Below, one piece after another: positions 36,137 to 47,906 of a DNA stretch of 64,000 bases. Source of the stretch: Lactococcus protaetiae. GTDB lineage: Bacteria > Bacillota > Bacilli > Lactobacillales > Streptococcaceae. A program made the translations under genes and the position numbers. The DNA lies in the NCBI RefSeq assembly GCF_006965445.1, contig NZ_CP041356.1:2418001-2482000 (forward strand). The letters are read 5' to 3'. The notes below the pieces were generated by a model. The model saw only the letters and a list, made by a program, of their open reading frames with translations. It searched no databases and was not told where the DNA came from. The first letter of the stretch is position 1. The number at the start of each line of letters is the position of its first letter.

Positions 36137-36649
36137 TTAGTTCATATCGAAAGAAGGTAAACGTTTGAAATGTTTACGAGCATTCCATTTGTATTTCACA
36201 GAATCACGCCATTCGATACTTGCTACGCGTTTATCGACTGCTGTAACAATCCAACTTTCTTTATAACGCGGTGGATTAATGGTTGCACCAAACATATGTT
36301 TGATGATAATATCTTTTTCTAACTCTGACAAAGTTGTCAATTTGCGAGCATTACGATAGGCAATATGTGGATGTACATAAGCATGGCTCTTTGCAAATTT
36401 TGTTTCGCGCCAATCATAGTAGAAAAGATCGTGCAAAAGCCCTGCACGAGCTGTTGCTTTGGCATTCAAGCCTCGTTTTTTTGCAATAGTGTAGCTGACA
36501 TAACTGACTTTCAGACAGTGTTGTAAGCGAGTTGAAGTGTAATGATGTGTGATTTTATCGAGTTTTTGGAGCTCGGGCATTTTGAGGAGATGACCGACAT
36601 AACTCATATACTCGGCATCATTTAACCACGGTTGTTCATCTAAATTCAT
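36137..36649 (-). CDS. HD-domain protein
   Basis: Predicted metal-dependent phosphohydrolase, 170 residues. The HD pattern is visible: HHYTSTRLQHCLKVSYVSYTIAKKRG with His near 40-50, then AGLLHDLFYYDW near 90, and a later acidic site TAVDKRVASIEWRD. It resembles small Firmicute HD proteins of the YfbR/YedJ type, but the substrate is not known. Ribosome site is weak; AT-rich DNA without obvious features lies upstream. Confidence 0.78.
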   Translation of the reverse strand: MNLDEQPWLNDAEYMSYVGHLLKMPELQKLDKITHHYTSTRLQHCLKVSYVSYTIAKKRGLNAKATARAGLLHDLFYYDWRETKFAKSHAYVHPHIAYRNARKLTTLSELEKDIIIKHMFGATINPPRYKESWIVTAVDKRVASIEWRDSVKYKWNARKHFKRLPSFDMN

Positions 36650-36877
36650 GAATTGATTATATCACGAAATTTGACTTTGTCAATGTAATATACAAACTTT
36701 TTTGATTAAATTTTTCTTTCTATTTATTTAGATTAATTGACTTCTTCTCTCACAAATTGATTCAAATGTGCTTTTTTATCTTGTTTTTATATTTATCTTT
36801 TTATTATTTTTCATTATATTCTCCAACTTTTGTAAACCATAATGTCATTCGTTATATTCTTTTATAGTACATCAGAG
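36650..36877. other. AT-rich spacer upstream of the HD gene
   Basis: Very AT-rich (for example TTTTTATCTTGTTTTTATATTTATC). It probably holds the HD promoter; I see no gene or conserved element. Confidence 0.3.
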
Positions 36878-37643
36878 TTATCGAAGTAAGTTCGTGCTAT
36901 CTCCGCCCTTTTGGCTACGCTGTTGATGCTCGCTAAGGCGCTGAAGCGCCTAGGCTTCTTGGACAAGACCACTTCGCCTTGCGACTTTAGTCGATTGCGA
37001 TTTGAACTTGCTACTTTATAGGATAGCCGTTTGCGCTTCAGCACTTACGGATATGCTAGTTGTTACACCTAGTGGCTTAGTGAAATCGACAGCGTAGCAA
37101 AGCGGAGATAGAACGAATGGATAACGAAGCGAAGCGGAGGTGTGACCTCATATCTTTGATGTGGGGTTGTTTGCCCCTTTATCAGTCGAATCGCCTTTTG
37201 CTCTTACCATTTCGTCTTGCTAGCTTTGCTGGATTGCGATTTGAACTTCCGACTTTAGTCGGTTGCCACTGCGACTAGGTGCTTCAGCACCATAGCGAGC
37301 ATGGACAGCGAAGCAACGAGGTTGCGGAGATAGTGAAATCGACAGCGTAGCAAAGTGGAGATAGAACGAATGGATAGCGGAGAGCGAAGCAAAGATGCAA
37401 ACTTTATCAGCTAGCTTCGCATGACCACAGAACATTTGTCCTTTTGCTTAGCTGCTAAAGCAACAAGAGCAGAAGGCATTGGCTGTAAGGCACTAAAGTG
37501 CCGATGAACATTTGTCCTCTATCTCTAAGTCACTAAAGTGACAAGAATAGAGGCAACGCCAAATGACAATCAAACGGACAGCGTACTAGAGAAAATGGGC
37601 AAATGTTTTACGAAACTCCCACTGAACAAGTCTTGACTTCATT
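36878..37643. repeat. Long composite A-type repeat upstream of rpsT
   Basis: Left end TATCGAAGTAAGTTCGTGCT, right end ACTGAACAAGTCTTGACTTC. At about 766 bp it is the largest gap-filler of the window. Several modules occur twice inside it in the same or opposite orientation, such as GAAATCGACAGCGTAGCAAAG (as 20-base core ATCGACAGCGTAGCAAAG) and AGCGAGCATGGACAGCG-like stretches. No gene. Confidence 0.7.
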
Positions 37644-37683
37644 GATATTAAAGGAATTATTTATCAAAAATCAAAGTCCAGAG

Positions 37684-37712
37684 TTTACAAAGTCATAAAA
37701 TTCCTGTATAAT
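37684..37712 (+). promoter_or_regulatory. rpsT promoter
   Basis: TTTACA at 37684-37689 and TATAAT at 37707-37712 with a 17-bp spacer. The predicted start is about 90 nt before the rpsT ATG. Confidence 0.8.
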
Positions 37713-37744
37713 TGATAGGTATTAGAAAAATCTTGGAGGGTGTA

Positions 37745-37798
37745 TTGTGCCCAACTGAGGATTCAATCATCAACCAGCTTTTCTACGAAAAGTACTAA
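37745..37798 (+). CDS. Possible 17-residue leader peptide of rpsT
   Basis: TTG start 7 nt after a strong GGAGGG, coding for a short Cys- and Asn-containing peptide ending FYEKY. Its TAA overlaps the first base of the rpsT ribosome site region. An alternative start, GTG at 37747, stops after four codons. It may be a translated leader or a fortuitous ribosome site; low confidence. Confidence 0.3.
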   Translation: MCPTEDSIINQLFYEKY

Positions 37799-37809
37799 AG
37801 GAGAACAAA

Positions 37810-38043
37810 ATGGCTAATATCAAATCTGCAATCAAACGTGCTGAATTGAATAAAATCGCTAACGAACGTAACTCACAACAAAAATCTGCAATGCGTACTG
37901 CTATCAAGAAATTTGAAGCTGAACCAACTGAAGAATCTTTCCGAGTTGCTTCATCAGCTATCGATAAAGCTGCTACTAAAGGCCTTATCCATGCCAACAA
38001 AGCTTCACGTGATAAATCACGTCTTGCTGCTAAACTCGGCTAA
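37810..38043 (+). CDS. rpsT: Ribosomal protein S20
   Basis: Small basic ribosomal protein of 77 residues that binds 16S rRNA near its 5' domain. Recognised by [21 protein letters not shown], the [10 protein letters not shown] motif and the C-terminal [19 protein letters not shown]. Full length for Firmicutes, start after AAAGGAGAAC. The gene stands alone between a long A repeat and a terminator. Confidence 0.97.
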   Translation: MANIKSAIKRAELNKIANERNSQQKSAMRTAIKKFEAEPTEESFRVASSAIDKAATKGLIHANKASRDKSRLAAKLG

Positions 38044-38045
38044 TC

Positions 38046-38075
38046 AAAAAACTTGTCAGCAGACAAGCTTTTTTG
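38046..38075 (+). terminator. rpsT terminator
   Basis: AAAAACTTGTC, AGCA loop, GACAAGCTTTTTT. Directly after the rpsT stop; contains a GTCAG half word. Confidence 0.8.
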
Positions 38076-38126
38076 TTTAAAACATTACTCTACCAACAAA
38101 AAATTTCTCTACCTCATCAAATCATA

Positions 38127-38335
38127 GTTATTACTTCATTGGTAGGGGAATTGCGATTTGAACTTGCCACTTTATAGCATATCCGTTTGAGCTAAAGCCG
38201 CAACGGATATGCTAGTTGTTTCACCTAGTGGCTTGCCACTGCGATTAGGTATAGTGAGCATGGACAGCGAAGCAACAAAGTTGCGGAGATAGTGAAATCG
38301 ACAACGGAGCAAATCGGAGATAGTGCGCACTTGCT
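38127..38335. repeat. A-type repeat between rpsT and recD2
   Basis: Begins near ATTACTTCATTGGTAGGGGAA (right-end remnant) and ends GTGCGCACTTGCTAAATTG. The modules are GATATGCTAGTTGTTTCACC and GAAATCGACAACGGAGC. Confidence 0.65.
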
Positions 38336-38360
38336 AAATTGAAAAATCATAACTCAGTGG

Positions 38361-40868
38361 TTATGATTTTTTAAATATTTCAAAGTCGGAATCTAACATT
38401 CCAATGAGTGGATTGAAGTTCCCAGTTAGAATCATCTTTTCTGTCAAAATCCCAGACTGAATCACTGGTTCTTCATCATCTTCTTCAAAAAGCGAAATCG
38501 CCTCATTTACGGCAACTGATGTTTTTTTGTCAGTACTGACAGACTTATCAACAGGTATTTCCTCAAATCTGTCAGTCACTTCTTTGCTGTCAGTTATTTT
38601 TTCAGTCAAAAATCGCTCAATTAATCCTGTTTTACGGTTTGCTCCAGCTTTTGCAACAGCCGCAGCAAAAGCTTTTTTCTCTCCAAGTAAGATAAGACTT
38701 TGTTTTGCTCGAGTAATAGCTGTATATAACAGATTACGCTCTAACATTCGTGAATAGCTGGAAACCATTGGAACGACTACAGTAGAAAACTCTGAACCTT
38801 GTGATTTATGGATAGACATCGCATATGCCAATGTAATTTTGTACCACTCTGCTCGTGGATAACTCAATTCTTGACCATCAAAGTCCATAACTAACTCATC
38901 TTGCTTGCTCTCAGTAAATTTTGCAGGAATTAATTCAATAATAATACCCAAATCACCATTAAAAACGTTGGCTTGAGCATCATTAACCAGATGTAGAATC
39001 TTGTCTCCTTCACGAAATTTTAAATCATTAAAATTAAATTCGAGTCGCGCATCCAGCGGATTGAAAAGATTTTGGAGTAAGTCATTCATCGCATTTATTC
39101 CAGCAATTCCTTTATACATTGGTGCCAAGACTTGCAATTCAAAAGGATTATTCCCGCGATTTTTCCAAGCTTGCGCAATCTGCCCAATAAGCTGTGGAAT
39201 CTGCTGACTACTTGCCTCAAAGTATGAACGATCTGCTTTCTTCTCCGTAAAATCATGAGGAAGTTCACCGTTTTTAATGTGATGCGCTAGATTTGTAATT
39301 GTTGAATCATTTCCTTGACGATAAATTTTGTCCAACTTAATTGATGGTATTTGAGAAATTTTCAGCAAATCAGCAAAAACTTGCCCTGGTCCAACTGAGG
39401 GAAGTTGGTCTCCATCTCCTACTAATAATACCTTCATAGAACTCGGAATCGCTTGAAATAGCTTATTTGCTAACCACGTATCAACCATTGAAAATTCATC
39501 AACAATCAAAAGACTACCTGATAAATCATTACCAAAAGACTCCGTATCTTCATCTTGACCCAAACCAAGATGTCGATGAATCGTTGCTGCTGGCAAACCT
39601 GTCAATTCATTCATTCGACGCGAAGCCCGCCCAGTCGGCGCTGCAAGCAATATCGGAAATAGATCATCAGTATAGTGCGCCGGATCCAAGTCGATTTTAT
39701 GAATCCTTGCATAAACCTCAATAAAACCATTGATAATCGTTGTTTTCCCAGTTCCTGGACCACCAGTCAAAATGAAAAACTGTTGGTTCATCGCACTGAT
39801 AATCGCCTGTTTTTGTAACTCATCGTAGGTCATTTCGAGGTCATTTTCAACTTCTGTCAGTACTGACAGGATTTTTTTATCAGCAAAATTTTTGTCAGCA
39901 ATATCTGTTTCAGAAGTTCCTGCTTTTTGGGCGCTATTGTCAGCAACTATTGTTTTTGTCAGTGCTGACAGACTTTTTTTAATTCCTTCTTCTGCAAAAA
40001 AAAGCGAATTTTCAAATATTTTAGTTCCATCTTGTTGAATTTTTCCGTCAATAATCAGATGATTAATTTCAGCAGCAACTTCTGACGGATTAACTTCAAC
40101 ATTTCGCGCTTCTTCAAGAAGAAAAATGGTTTCAGAAAGAAGTTCTTTTGCCTCAATATAAGTATCTCCTGTCGCCAAAGAATGTGTATTGACAACATGC
40201 AAAAGCGCTGCCCGAAAGCGATTAGAGCTATCTGCTTCAATGCCTAACTCACTAGCAATCTTATCTGCGGTTTTAAAACCAACACCCTTGATTTCTTCAA
40301 CAAGTTGATAAGGATTCTCTTCAATCTTCTCAAGCGTTTCGTCTTTATAAAGTTCATAGATTTGAAAAGTAATTTTACTTGGTAAACCATATTCTGCAAG
40401 CTTTGCCAATACTTTTTCCATTCCGTGATTCTCTCTCAAACGCTTAATAAAAGAATTTTTACGTGCAAGTGTCAATAAACCATCTAATTTCTCAGGCGCT
40501 TCAAGAATACGGTCTATTGTATTTTCAGGGAAAAGTTCAACAATTTTCTCTGCTGTTTTTTTCCCGATTCCCGGAAATTTATCTGACGAAAAATACTTTA
40601 CTAGTCCCGCACTTGATGTAGGCATTGCCTTTTCATATTGCAAAACTTGCAACTGCTCACCATATTTTGGATGATGAGTTAAATTACCATAAAAAGTATA
40701 GCTATCTCCCTCAACCACATCCCCAATTGTCCCATTGACGACAATTTCCGAATCATCATAATCAGCATTAGTTTCATCAATTTCAATAAGTAACACTTTA
40801 TAAAAATTACTCGTGTTGCTAAAAAAAATTGCCTCAATAGAGCCTGTCACATAAGTCTTTTCGGTCAT
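38361..40868 (-). CDS. recD2: RecD-like 5'-3' DNA helicase RecD2
   Basis: Superfamily 1B helicase not bound to RecBC, 835 residues. The N-terminal OB/helix-hairpin-helix part includes FPGIGKKTAEKIVELFP and GVGFKTADKIA. Motor motifs are Walker A GGPGTGKTT near 360, QLPSVGPGQVF, and motif VI ITRAKQSLILLG near 745. RecD2 acts in replication fork and mismatch-repair pathways. In the linker between the N-part and motor, residues about 290-345 hold several CTGTCAG-encoded stretches (LSALTK, LSVLTE), and the C-terminal tail has another (VSTD). The stop lies inside a hairpin near 38342-38372, a likely terminator. Confidence 0.95.
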   Translation of the reverse strand: MTEKTYVTGSIEAIFFSNTSNFYKVLLIEIDETNADYDDSEIVVNGTIGDVVEGDSYTFYGNLTHHPKYGEQLQVLQYEKAMPTSSAGLVKYFSSDKFPGIGKKTAEKIVELFPENTIDRILEAPEKLDGLLTLARKNSFIKRLRENHGMEKVLAKLAEYGLPSKITFQIYELYKDETLEKIEENPYQLVEEIKGVGFKTADKIASELGIEADSSNRFRAALLHVVNTHSLATGDTYIEAKELLSETIFLLEEARNVEVNPSEVAAEINHLIIDGKIQQDGTKIFENSLFFAEEGIKKSLSALTKTIVADNSAQKAGTSETDIADKNFADKKILSVLTEVENDLEMTYDELQKQAIISAMNQQFFILTGGPGTGKTTIINGFIEVYARIHKIDLDPAHYTDDLFPILLAAPTGRASRRMNELTGLPAATIHRHLGLGQDEDTESFGNDLSGSLLIVDEFSMVDTWLANKLFQAIPSSMKVLLVGDGDQLPSVGPGQVFADLLKISQIPSIKLDKIYRQGNDSTITNLAHHIKNGELPHDFTEKKADRSYFEASSQQIPQLIGQIAQAWKNRGNNPFELQVLAPMYKGIAGINAMNDLLQNLFNPLDARLEFNFNDLKFREGDKILHLVNDAQANVFNGDLGIIIELIPAKFTESKQDELVMDFDGQELSYPRAEWYKITLAYAMSIHKSQGSEFSTVVVPMVSSYSRMLERNLLYTAITRAKQSLILLGEKKAFAAAVAKAGANRKTGLIERFLTEKITDSKEVTDRFEEIPVDKSVSTDKKTSVAVNEAISLFEEDDEEPVIQSGILTEKMILTGNFNPLIGMLDSDFEIFKKS

Positions 40869-41458
40869 AATACTTTATCCCAGATTTTCATTTCAAAATG
40901 ACGAGTTCCCGACTCCAAAACGGTAAGTGTGTTATTAGCCAAACCACCAGCAGTACGCAATTCTGCAACATCAAAACCTGCTAAATGTCGTATTCCTGCT
41001 GTGCCTGAAGCCCCATGACCAACCAATAATACATTCTCCAAATCATCTGTCAGCAAATCTCTTGCCAATGCATCAAATCTTGAAAGCACTGATTTAACAG
41101 ATTCTGCACCAAAAACAGAACCATCAAACTTGTCCAATTCAAACCTAGAATCATGCATTTCTTTTGGATATTTGGCAATTGCATCCTTAATCAACCACCC
41201 CTCTAACTCACCAAAATTCCATTCTGACAGCCTACTGTCAGCACTGACAGTGCTCTCAGTAATTAATTTTGCAGTTGTCAGCGCCCTTTGTTGTGGGCTA
41301 GATAACACCTTATCAAAAGAAATTGGAGCTAAATACTGACGGACACGTTCAATTGCTTGATAGGACTCTGGTAATAAAGCAGAATCTCCTTTCTGTCCCT
41401 GTAACCTTCGTTCTAAATTCCATTCCGTCTTACCATGTCTTACAAAATAAATTTTCAT
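40865..41458 (-). CDS. Histidine phosphatase (phosphoglycerate mutase-like)
   Basis: Member of the His phosphatase superfamily, 197 residues. The catalytic RHGKTEWN is at residues 7-14, with a second Arg/Glu pocket at SEWNFGELEGW and the second His in LLVGHGASG. It overlaps the recD2 start by 4 bases, so the two genes are coupled. Substrates range from 2-phosphoglycerate to phosphosugars and cannot be told here. A CTGTCAG triplet (TCTGACAGCCTACTGTCAG-like) is within codons 65-75. Confidence 0.85.
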   Translation of the reverse strand: MKIYFVRHGKTEWNLERRLQGQKGDSALLPESYQAIERVRQYLAPISFDKVLSSPQQRALTTAKLITESTVSADSRLSEWNFGELEGWLIKDAIAKYPKEMHDSRFELDKFDGSVFGAESVKSVLSRFDALARDLLTDDLENVLLVGHGASGTAGIRHLAGFDVAELRTAGGLANNTLTVLESGTRHFEMKIWDKVL

Positions 41459-41687
41459 ATCTAAAATGTGAGGATGATTGCTTTGAAGTACAAAAAATTC
41501 CTCATTAACGCCTCTGTTATATACTATAAATGAATAAACTCATTTCATCAGTCGTTCTGCAATAACGAGTTCTGGTGCACTTTTCGCGTCAGAACAGATG
41601 TGAAGCACCATAAGCCATTGTAGCCTTGTACAATGGTCTAGCTATAGTATAACTCCAGAGTGTCCATATCCAGTTCCTTTCTTTTAT
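41459..41687. other. Gap between pheA and the phosphatase gene
   Basis: No gene. It has an inverted repeat GACCATTGTA ... TACAATGG at about 41612-41638 without a clear T-run, and TATATACTATAAATG near 41520 that may serve as a promoter for the phosphatase-recD2 pair. Confidence 0.35.
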
Positions 41688-42518
41688 TCAAATCTCATAA
41701 ATATTATAATGTCCAAGCATTCGTACCGTCACACCAAGACTTTTTAACTCTTCTAGCGCATAAGAAATCTTCTCATTTTCAACTAAATCAATGATGAAGA
41801 AATATTGTCCTAATCGTGTTTTCAACGGACGAGACTCAATTTTTGTCATATCAATATCACGCCAAGCAAAGACTGAAATAGCCTTATGCAATGCTCCTGG
41901 AAGATTTTCTGGTAAAGTAAGTGCAATACTGACTTTTTGCCCACAACTCACCAATGGTACCTCAGGGAAACAATGTCCCAATAACCAAAAGCGTGTATTA
42001 TTTAATTCAATATCCTGAATATCTTTTGCTAATATCTCCAAGCCGTAGATACTCGCAGCTTCTTGATTAGCCACAGCCGCAATTGGCTCGATAGAGTGAT
42101 TTTTCACAAATTCTGCTGCCATCGCTGTAGAATCTACCGCAATAAGTGATGCTTCAGGGTAATTTTTCTGCAGAAATTCTCTTGTTTGAGCCAAACCTTG
42201 AGGATGTGAATAAATTTTCTCAATTTTTTTATTTAAGTTAGTAACTAATAAATTTTGTGAGATAGATAGTACAACTTCAGCCACAACCTGTGCTGTACTC
42301 TTATGAAAAAGACTATCTATCGCAAGATTTACCGTTCCTTCTATGCTATTTTCTATAGGAATTAGCGCAAAATCACACTTCTTCTCATCATAAGCGGAAA
42401 TTACATCAGCAATCGTATCAAAAGCAAGTAAATCTCCTTTAGGAAACGCCGACTTTGCGGCAATATGAGAAAATGAACCTATCGGTCCTAGATACGCTAT
42501 TTTTATTTCTTTTTTCAC
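41688..42518 (-). CDS. pheA: Prephenate dehydratase
   Basis: Converts prephenate to phenylpyruvate for phenylalanine, 276 residues. The periplasmic-binding-like catalytic part starts IKIAYLGPIGSFSHIAA, includes the dehydratase TRF motif in NNTRFWLLG (about 175-183), and ends in an ACT regulatory domain (GALHKAISVFAWRDIDMTKIESRP) that binds phenylalanine as feedback inhibitor. GTG at 42518 overlaps the aroK TGA as GTGA and follows AGGGAAATT; I prefer it to the ATG at 42533. Last gene of the aromatic block. Confidence 0.93.
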   Translation of the reverse strand: MKKEIKIAYLGPIGSFSHIAAKSAFPKGDLLAFDTIADVISAYDEKKCDFALIPIENSIEGTVNLAIDSLFHKSTAQVVAEVVLSISQNLLVTNLNKKIEKIYSHPQGLAQTREFLQKNYPEASLIAVDSTAMAAEFVKNHSIEPIAAVANQEAASIYGLEILAKDIQDIELNNTRFWLLGHCFPEVPLVSCGQKVSIALTLPENLPGALHKAISVFAWRDIDMTKIESRPLKTRLGQYFFIIDLVENEKISYALEELKSLGVTVRMLGHYNIYEI

Positions 42519-42999
42519 AAATTTCCCTGCCAATCTCGAATTTCTTGAGCAATCTTGTCTGGTTGCTTATTTTCCACAGCAATAACTAAATCTGCTACTT
42601 TTTCATACACGGGAGTTCGCTTTTCAAATAATTTTCGCGCAAATTCCTTATCTTTAGCTAAAGGACGTTGATTTTTATCATCTTTTAAAATTCTTTGCCA
42701 CAAAGAATCAAAATCACTTTTTAGATAAACAACTTGATTTTGAAAACCTAAAATATCCAAATTTCCAGTATTTTCTACAATACCGCCACCTGTTGCAATC
42801 ACAAAGTCCATATGAATCGCAGCCTCAAAAACTTCTTGCTCCACTTGACGAAAATCATCCTCGCCAAATAAATCAAAAAATGTTGAAATCGGCATTTCAA
42901 TTTGCTGCTCAATCATCTTATCCAAATCAATAAAATCATTCGATAAAAGTTTTGCTACTGTGGACTTTCCAGCACCCATAAAACCTATTAAAATTATAC

Positions 43000-43003
<4 letters not shown>
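42515..43003 (-). CDS. aroK: Shikimate kinase
   Basis: Phosphorylates shikimate with ATP, 162 residues. Walker A is GFMGAGKST at residues 8-16. Further family residues are the DLDK shikimate-binding motif near 31, FR in DDFRQVE and GGG in ATGGGIVEN. The ATG at 43003 overlaps the stop codon of the GNAT gene as ATGA, so translation was coupled to that gene before the repeat disrupted it. Confidence 0.95.
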
Positions 43004-45175
<2,172 letters not shown>

Positions 45176-45201
45176 AAGCACGTATTATTTCTCGTGCTCT
45201 T
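45176..45201 (-). terminator. Terminator of the second GNAT gene
   Basis: GAGCACGAG, loop, CGTGCTTTT on the minus strand, about 25 bp after the stop. Confidence 0.65.
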
Positions 45202-45223
45202 TAAAGTAACCGCTTCAATATAT

Positions 45224-45760
45224 TTAAACCTGGTTCAGATATTCTTCTCGCATCAAAGCATAATAATCCGCTAAAAGAGATTCTCCAGCATAATCATCGT
45301 AAATCTGACCTAACTTTTTCATTCCTATTTTTTCCATTACTCGTCCAGACTGACGATTTCCAACGAAATGGCTCGCTGTTAAAACTTGGAGTTTCAACTG
45401 ATTAAAAGCAAAATCTCTGAGGCAACTTACTGCTTCTGGCATCAATCCTCTCCCCCAATAATCAGGATGAATAGACCAACCAAAATCTGCTCCCTCTCCT
45501 CTGACTCTCAAATCAATTGAACCGATTAATTTCTGAGTTGTTTTTTCAACAATGCCATAAATAGTTAATCTATTTTTCATGAAGAAATTAACAATATCTA
45601 ATTTCATAGCTTCCAAATCTTCTACAATTTTGAAACCTGCATTTTTGGCAAAATTTACATCACTTGCATACTCCAAAATATCCTGTGCATCAGACATCTC
45701 AACTTTACGCAAGATTAAACGTTTCGTTTCAAATCTCTCATGTTCTGCTAATGAAGTCAA
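45224..45760 (-). CDS. RimJ/RimL-type GNAT acetyltransferase with altered start
   Basis: Acetyltransferase of about 178 residues. The family pattern is ETKRLILRKVEMSDAQDILEY, then GWSIHPDYWGRGLMPEAV as the acetyl-CoA loop and NRQSGRVMEKIGM near 140. Substrate could be a ribosomal protein or a small amine. The only in-frame start is TTG at 45758-45760, and it lies in the end of an A repeat, just after an in-frame TAA. No good ribosome site precedes it. The repeat seems to have replaced the native start. Confidence 0.75.
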   Translation of the reverse strand: MTSLAEHERFETKRLILRKVEMSDAQDILEYASDVNFAKNAGFKIVEDLEAMKLDIVNFFMKNRLTIYGIVEKTTQKLIGSIDLRVRGEGADFGWSIHPDYWGRGLMPEAVSCLRDFAFNQLKLQVLTASHFVGNRQSGRVMEKIGMKKLGQIYDDYAGESLLADYYALMREEYLNQV

Positions 45761-45938
45761 GACTTATTCAGTGGGAGTTTCGTAGAACATTTGTCCATTT
45801 TCTCTAGTCGCTGAAGCGACTGATAAAAGGGCAACTCGCCACTGAATTTAGTCGGACGAAATTCAAGGCTTAGGTGCTGCTTTATCTCCGACCTAAGAGA
45901 TCGGAGTATTAGCACGCACTTGCTTTGATAAAATAAGT
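45750..45938. repeat. A-type repeat at the start of the second GNAT gene
   Basis: Right end AATGAAGTCAAGACTTATTC enters the GNAT frame; the left end is GCACGCACTTGCTTTGATAAA. It contains hairpins TCCGACCTAAGAGATCGGA and AGTGGGAGT ... GCCACT. Confidence 0.8.
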
Positions 45939-45961
45939 GTTTTCATTTTATTTCCTCTTTA

Positions 45962-47026
45962 TCATGCCACTTTGAAATCTGTTGCAAACTCTATAATCTC
46001 TCTTGCTCTTACCAAATCTTTTTCTGTTTTAAAACTAATTTGTAGTTGACCATGAATATCTTCACGATTTTCTTCATTTATTTTAATATTCGTGATTGAA
46101 ATATCTTGTAGAAGAGCTAAAACTCTAAGAATCACTCCTTTTTCATCTGGAACAGAAATAAATAAATCGTAAAAATTAGGGATTGCACCTTTATGAATTT
46201 CCATTCCTTGTCTTATTTTCTTACCTGTATCAAAGAATGATTTAATTGCTTTCTCATCTTTTAATGAAATTTTTTCTGAAATTTCATCAAGCTGAGTTTT
46301 GAAATCTTTAATTCGATTGAGAATTGGCTCTGGGTTAGATAATAAGACTGCCGTCCACATTGTGCTATCTGCCTCAGCAATCCGTGTCATATCTCTAAAT
46401 CCGCCGGCTGCGAGATTTTTGACTAAAGGATGCTCTTTGGAATAATCATCTGATTGTTGAACTAAAGATGAGGCTAAAATATGAGGGAAATGTGAAACTT
46501 GCCCTGTAATTTTATCATGTTCTTCTGGATTCAATATGATGAACTTGGCGTGCAAACCAGAGAGTATCTCTTGTAGCTCTGCGTTTTCTTCTGTCAATAC
46601 ATAATAAGCATTTTCAAATAAATTGACATCTGAAGCTAATATTCCTGATTTGTGAGAGCCAGCCATTGGATGTCCTCCAATGAATTTCACATTTTTATCA
46701 TGAAAAACTTTTATTGCTCTCTCCATCACTCGTGATTTCGTAGAACCAGTGTCGGTAATAATGACATCTTTCTTTAATTTAAGCTGGCTCAATTGACCCA
46801 AAATTTCTAATGTTACATCTATCGGAGCAGCGAGAATAATGACATCTATCTCTTGAATTTGCTCTAATCTTGGGATACTTTCATCAATAATACCCAGAGT
46901 TTTAGCAAGGTTTTGAACGTCTTTTTTATCATAGCCAATAATTTGATGCTCAGGATGCGTTCTCTTAATCCCCAATGCGATGGAACCACCAATTAAGCCC
47001 AATCCAATAATTAATATTTTTTTCAT
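45962..47026 (-). CDS. tyrA: Prephenate dehydrogenase
   Basis: Oxidises prephenate to 4-hydroxyphenylpyruvate with NAD+ for tyrosine, 354 residues. The NAD fold is [15 protein letters not shown] at residues 5-19; catalytic-region motifs are [12 protein letters not shown] (about 118-129) and [17 protein letters not shown]-terminal ACT domain ([24 protein letters not shown]) suggests tyrosine feedback control. It starts only 4 bases after the histidine kinase stop, so it is probably co-transcribed with that two-component system. Confidence 0.95.
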   Translation of the reverse strand: MKKILIIGLGLIGGSIALGIKRTHPEHQIIGYDKKDVQNLAKTLGIIDESIPRLEQIQEIDVIILAAPIDVTLEILGQLSQLKLKKDVIITDTGSTKSRVMERAIKVFHDKNVKFIGGHPMAGSHKSGILASDVNLFENAYYVLTEENAELQEILSGLHAKFIILNPEEHDKITGQVSHFPHILASSLVQQSDDYSKEHPLVKNLAAGGFRDMTRIAEADSTMWTAVLLSNPEPILNRIKDFKTQLDEISEKISLKDEKAIKSFFDTGKKIRQGMEIHKGAIPNFYDLFISVPDEKGVILRVLALLQDISITNIKINEENREDIHGQLQISFKTEKDLVRAREIIEFATDFKVA

Positions 47027-47030
47027 CTTC

Positions 47031-47906
47031 TCACTCTTTCGTTAATGTAACGCAAGTTCCTTTACCAATTTCGGATGTAATTTCTATTTTAAATTCTAAT
47101 TTATCCAAAATCAACTTCGCAAGATACAACCCTAATCCCGTTGATTTTTGTTGAATTCGTCCATTAAAACCAGTAAAACCATGCTCAAAAAGTCGCGGAA
47201 TATCTTCAGAAAGGATACCAATTCCCGTATCTTTAATGCTAAATTTTCCTGGTTCAATTTGAACCAAAATCCCACCTTCTTTTGTATATTTGACAGCATT
47301 ATTAAGCAGTTGTTCAATAGCCAAACTCAGCCATCTTTGGTCACTGACAACTGACCATTCTCCTTCAATCTTTACTGACAAATTTTTTTGAATGAAGAAA
47401 CTACTGTATTTTTTTACCAAATCTTTTGTCAGTGCTGACAGACTAATCTGATTAAATCTAAAATCTGTTGCAAGATTATTTATTCTTTGATATTCGAGAA
47501 GTATTTTCAAATAATTTTCCAATGAAAAAAGTTGATTTTTTAGCTCTCTCTCATTTATCTTTGTCTGCGTCATTAAATCAATTGCAGATAATGGAACTTT
47601 CATTTGATGAGACCAGACGCGGATAACATCTTCAAAATCACGCTCTGCAAGGTTTTGTTGTTCCAACCTTTTCTGTAAGTTTTTATTTTCTTTCGTCAGC
47701 ACTAACACTTTTTCTCGGATTGATTTCCATCGAAAATAAGAAGAAACTAAGTAAATAATAAAAATAACCAAAGCAAATAAAGTGCTATTCAGAAGCGCCA
47801 TCATTGGCAAATGCCAAAGCAAAAAATCTACAACATAAATAGCTAGAATTAGAAGGAAAACCCCTATCTGCGGCAACTTTGATTTCAAAAATTTAAACCA
47901 GAGCAT
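47031..47906 (-). CDS. BceS-type intramembrane-sensing histidine kinase
   Basis: Sensor kinase of about 291 residues. Two membrane helices with almost no loop fill residues 16-60. The DHp box is [13 protein letters not shown] with phospho-His near 100, typical for BceS-like kinases, and the ATP lid is [10 protein letters not shown] then DTGIGIL and STGLGLYL. Such kinases have no input domain and rely on a BceAB transporter as sensor. Overlaps the response-regulator gene by several codons. A 16-bp CTGTCAG palindrome lies in codons for LSALTKD. Confidence 0.9.
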   Translation of the reverse strand: MLWFKFLKSKLPQIGVFLLILAIYVVDFLLWHLPMMALLNSTLFALVIFIIYLVSSYFRWKSIREKVLVLTKENKNLQKRLEQQNLAERDFEDVIRVWSHQMKVPLSAIDLMTQTKINERELKNQLFSLENYLKILLEYQRINNLATDFRFNQISLSALTKDLVKKYSSFFIQKNLSVKIEGEWSVVSDQRWLSLAIEQLLNNAVKYTKEGGILVQIEPGKFSIKDTGIGILSEDIPRLFEHGFTGFNGRIQQKSTGLGLYLAKLILDKLEFKIEITSEIGKGTCVTLTKE

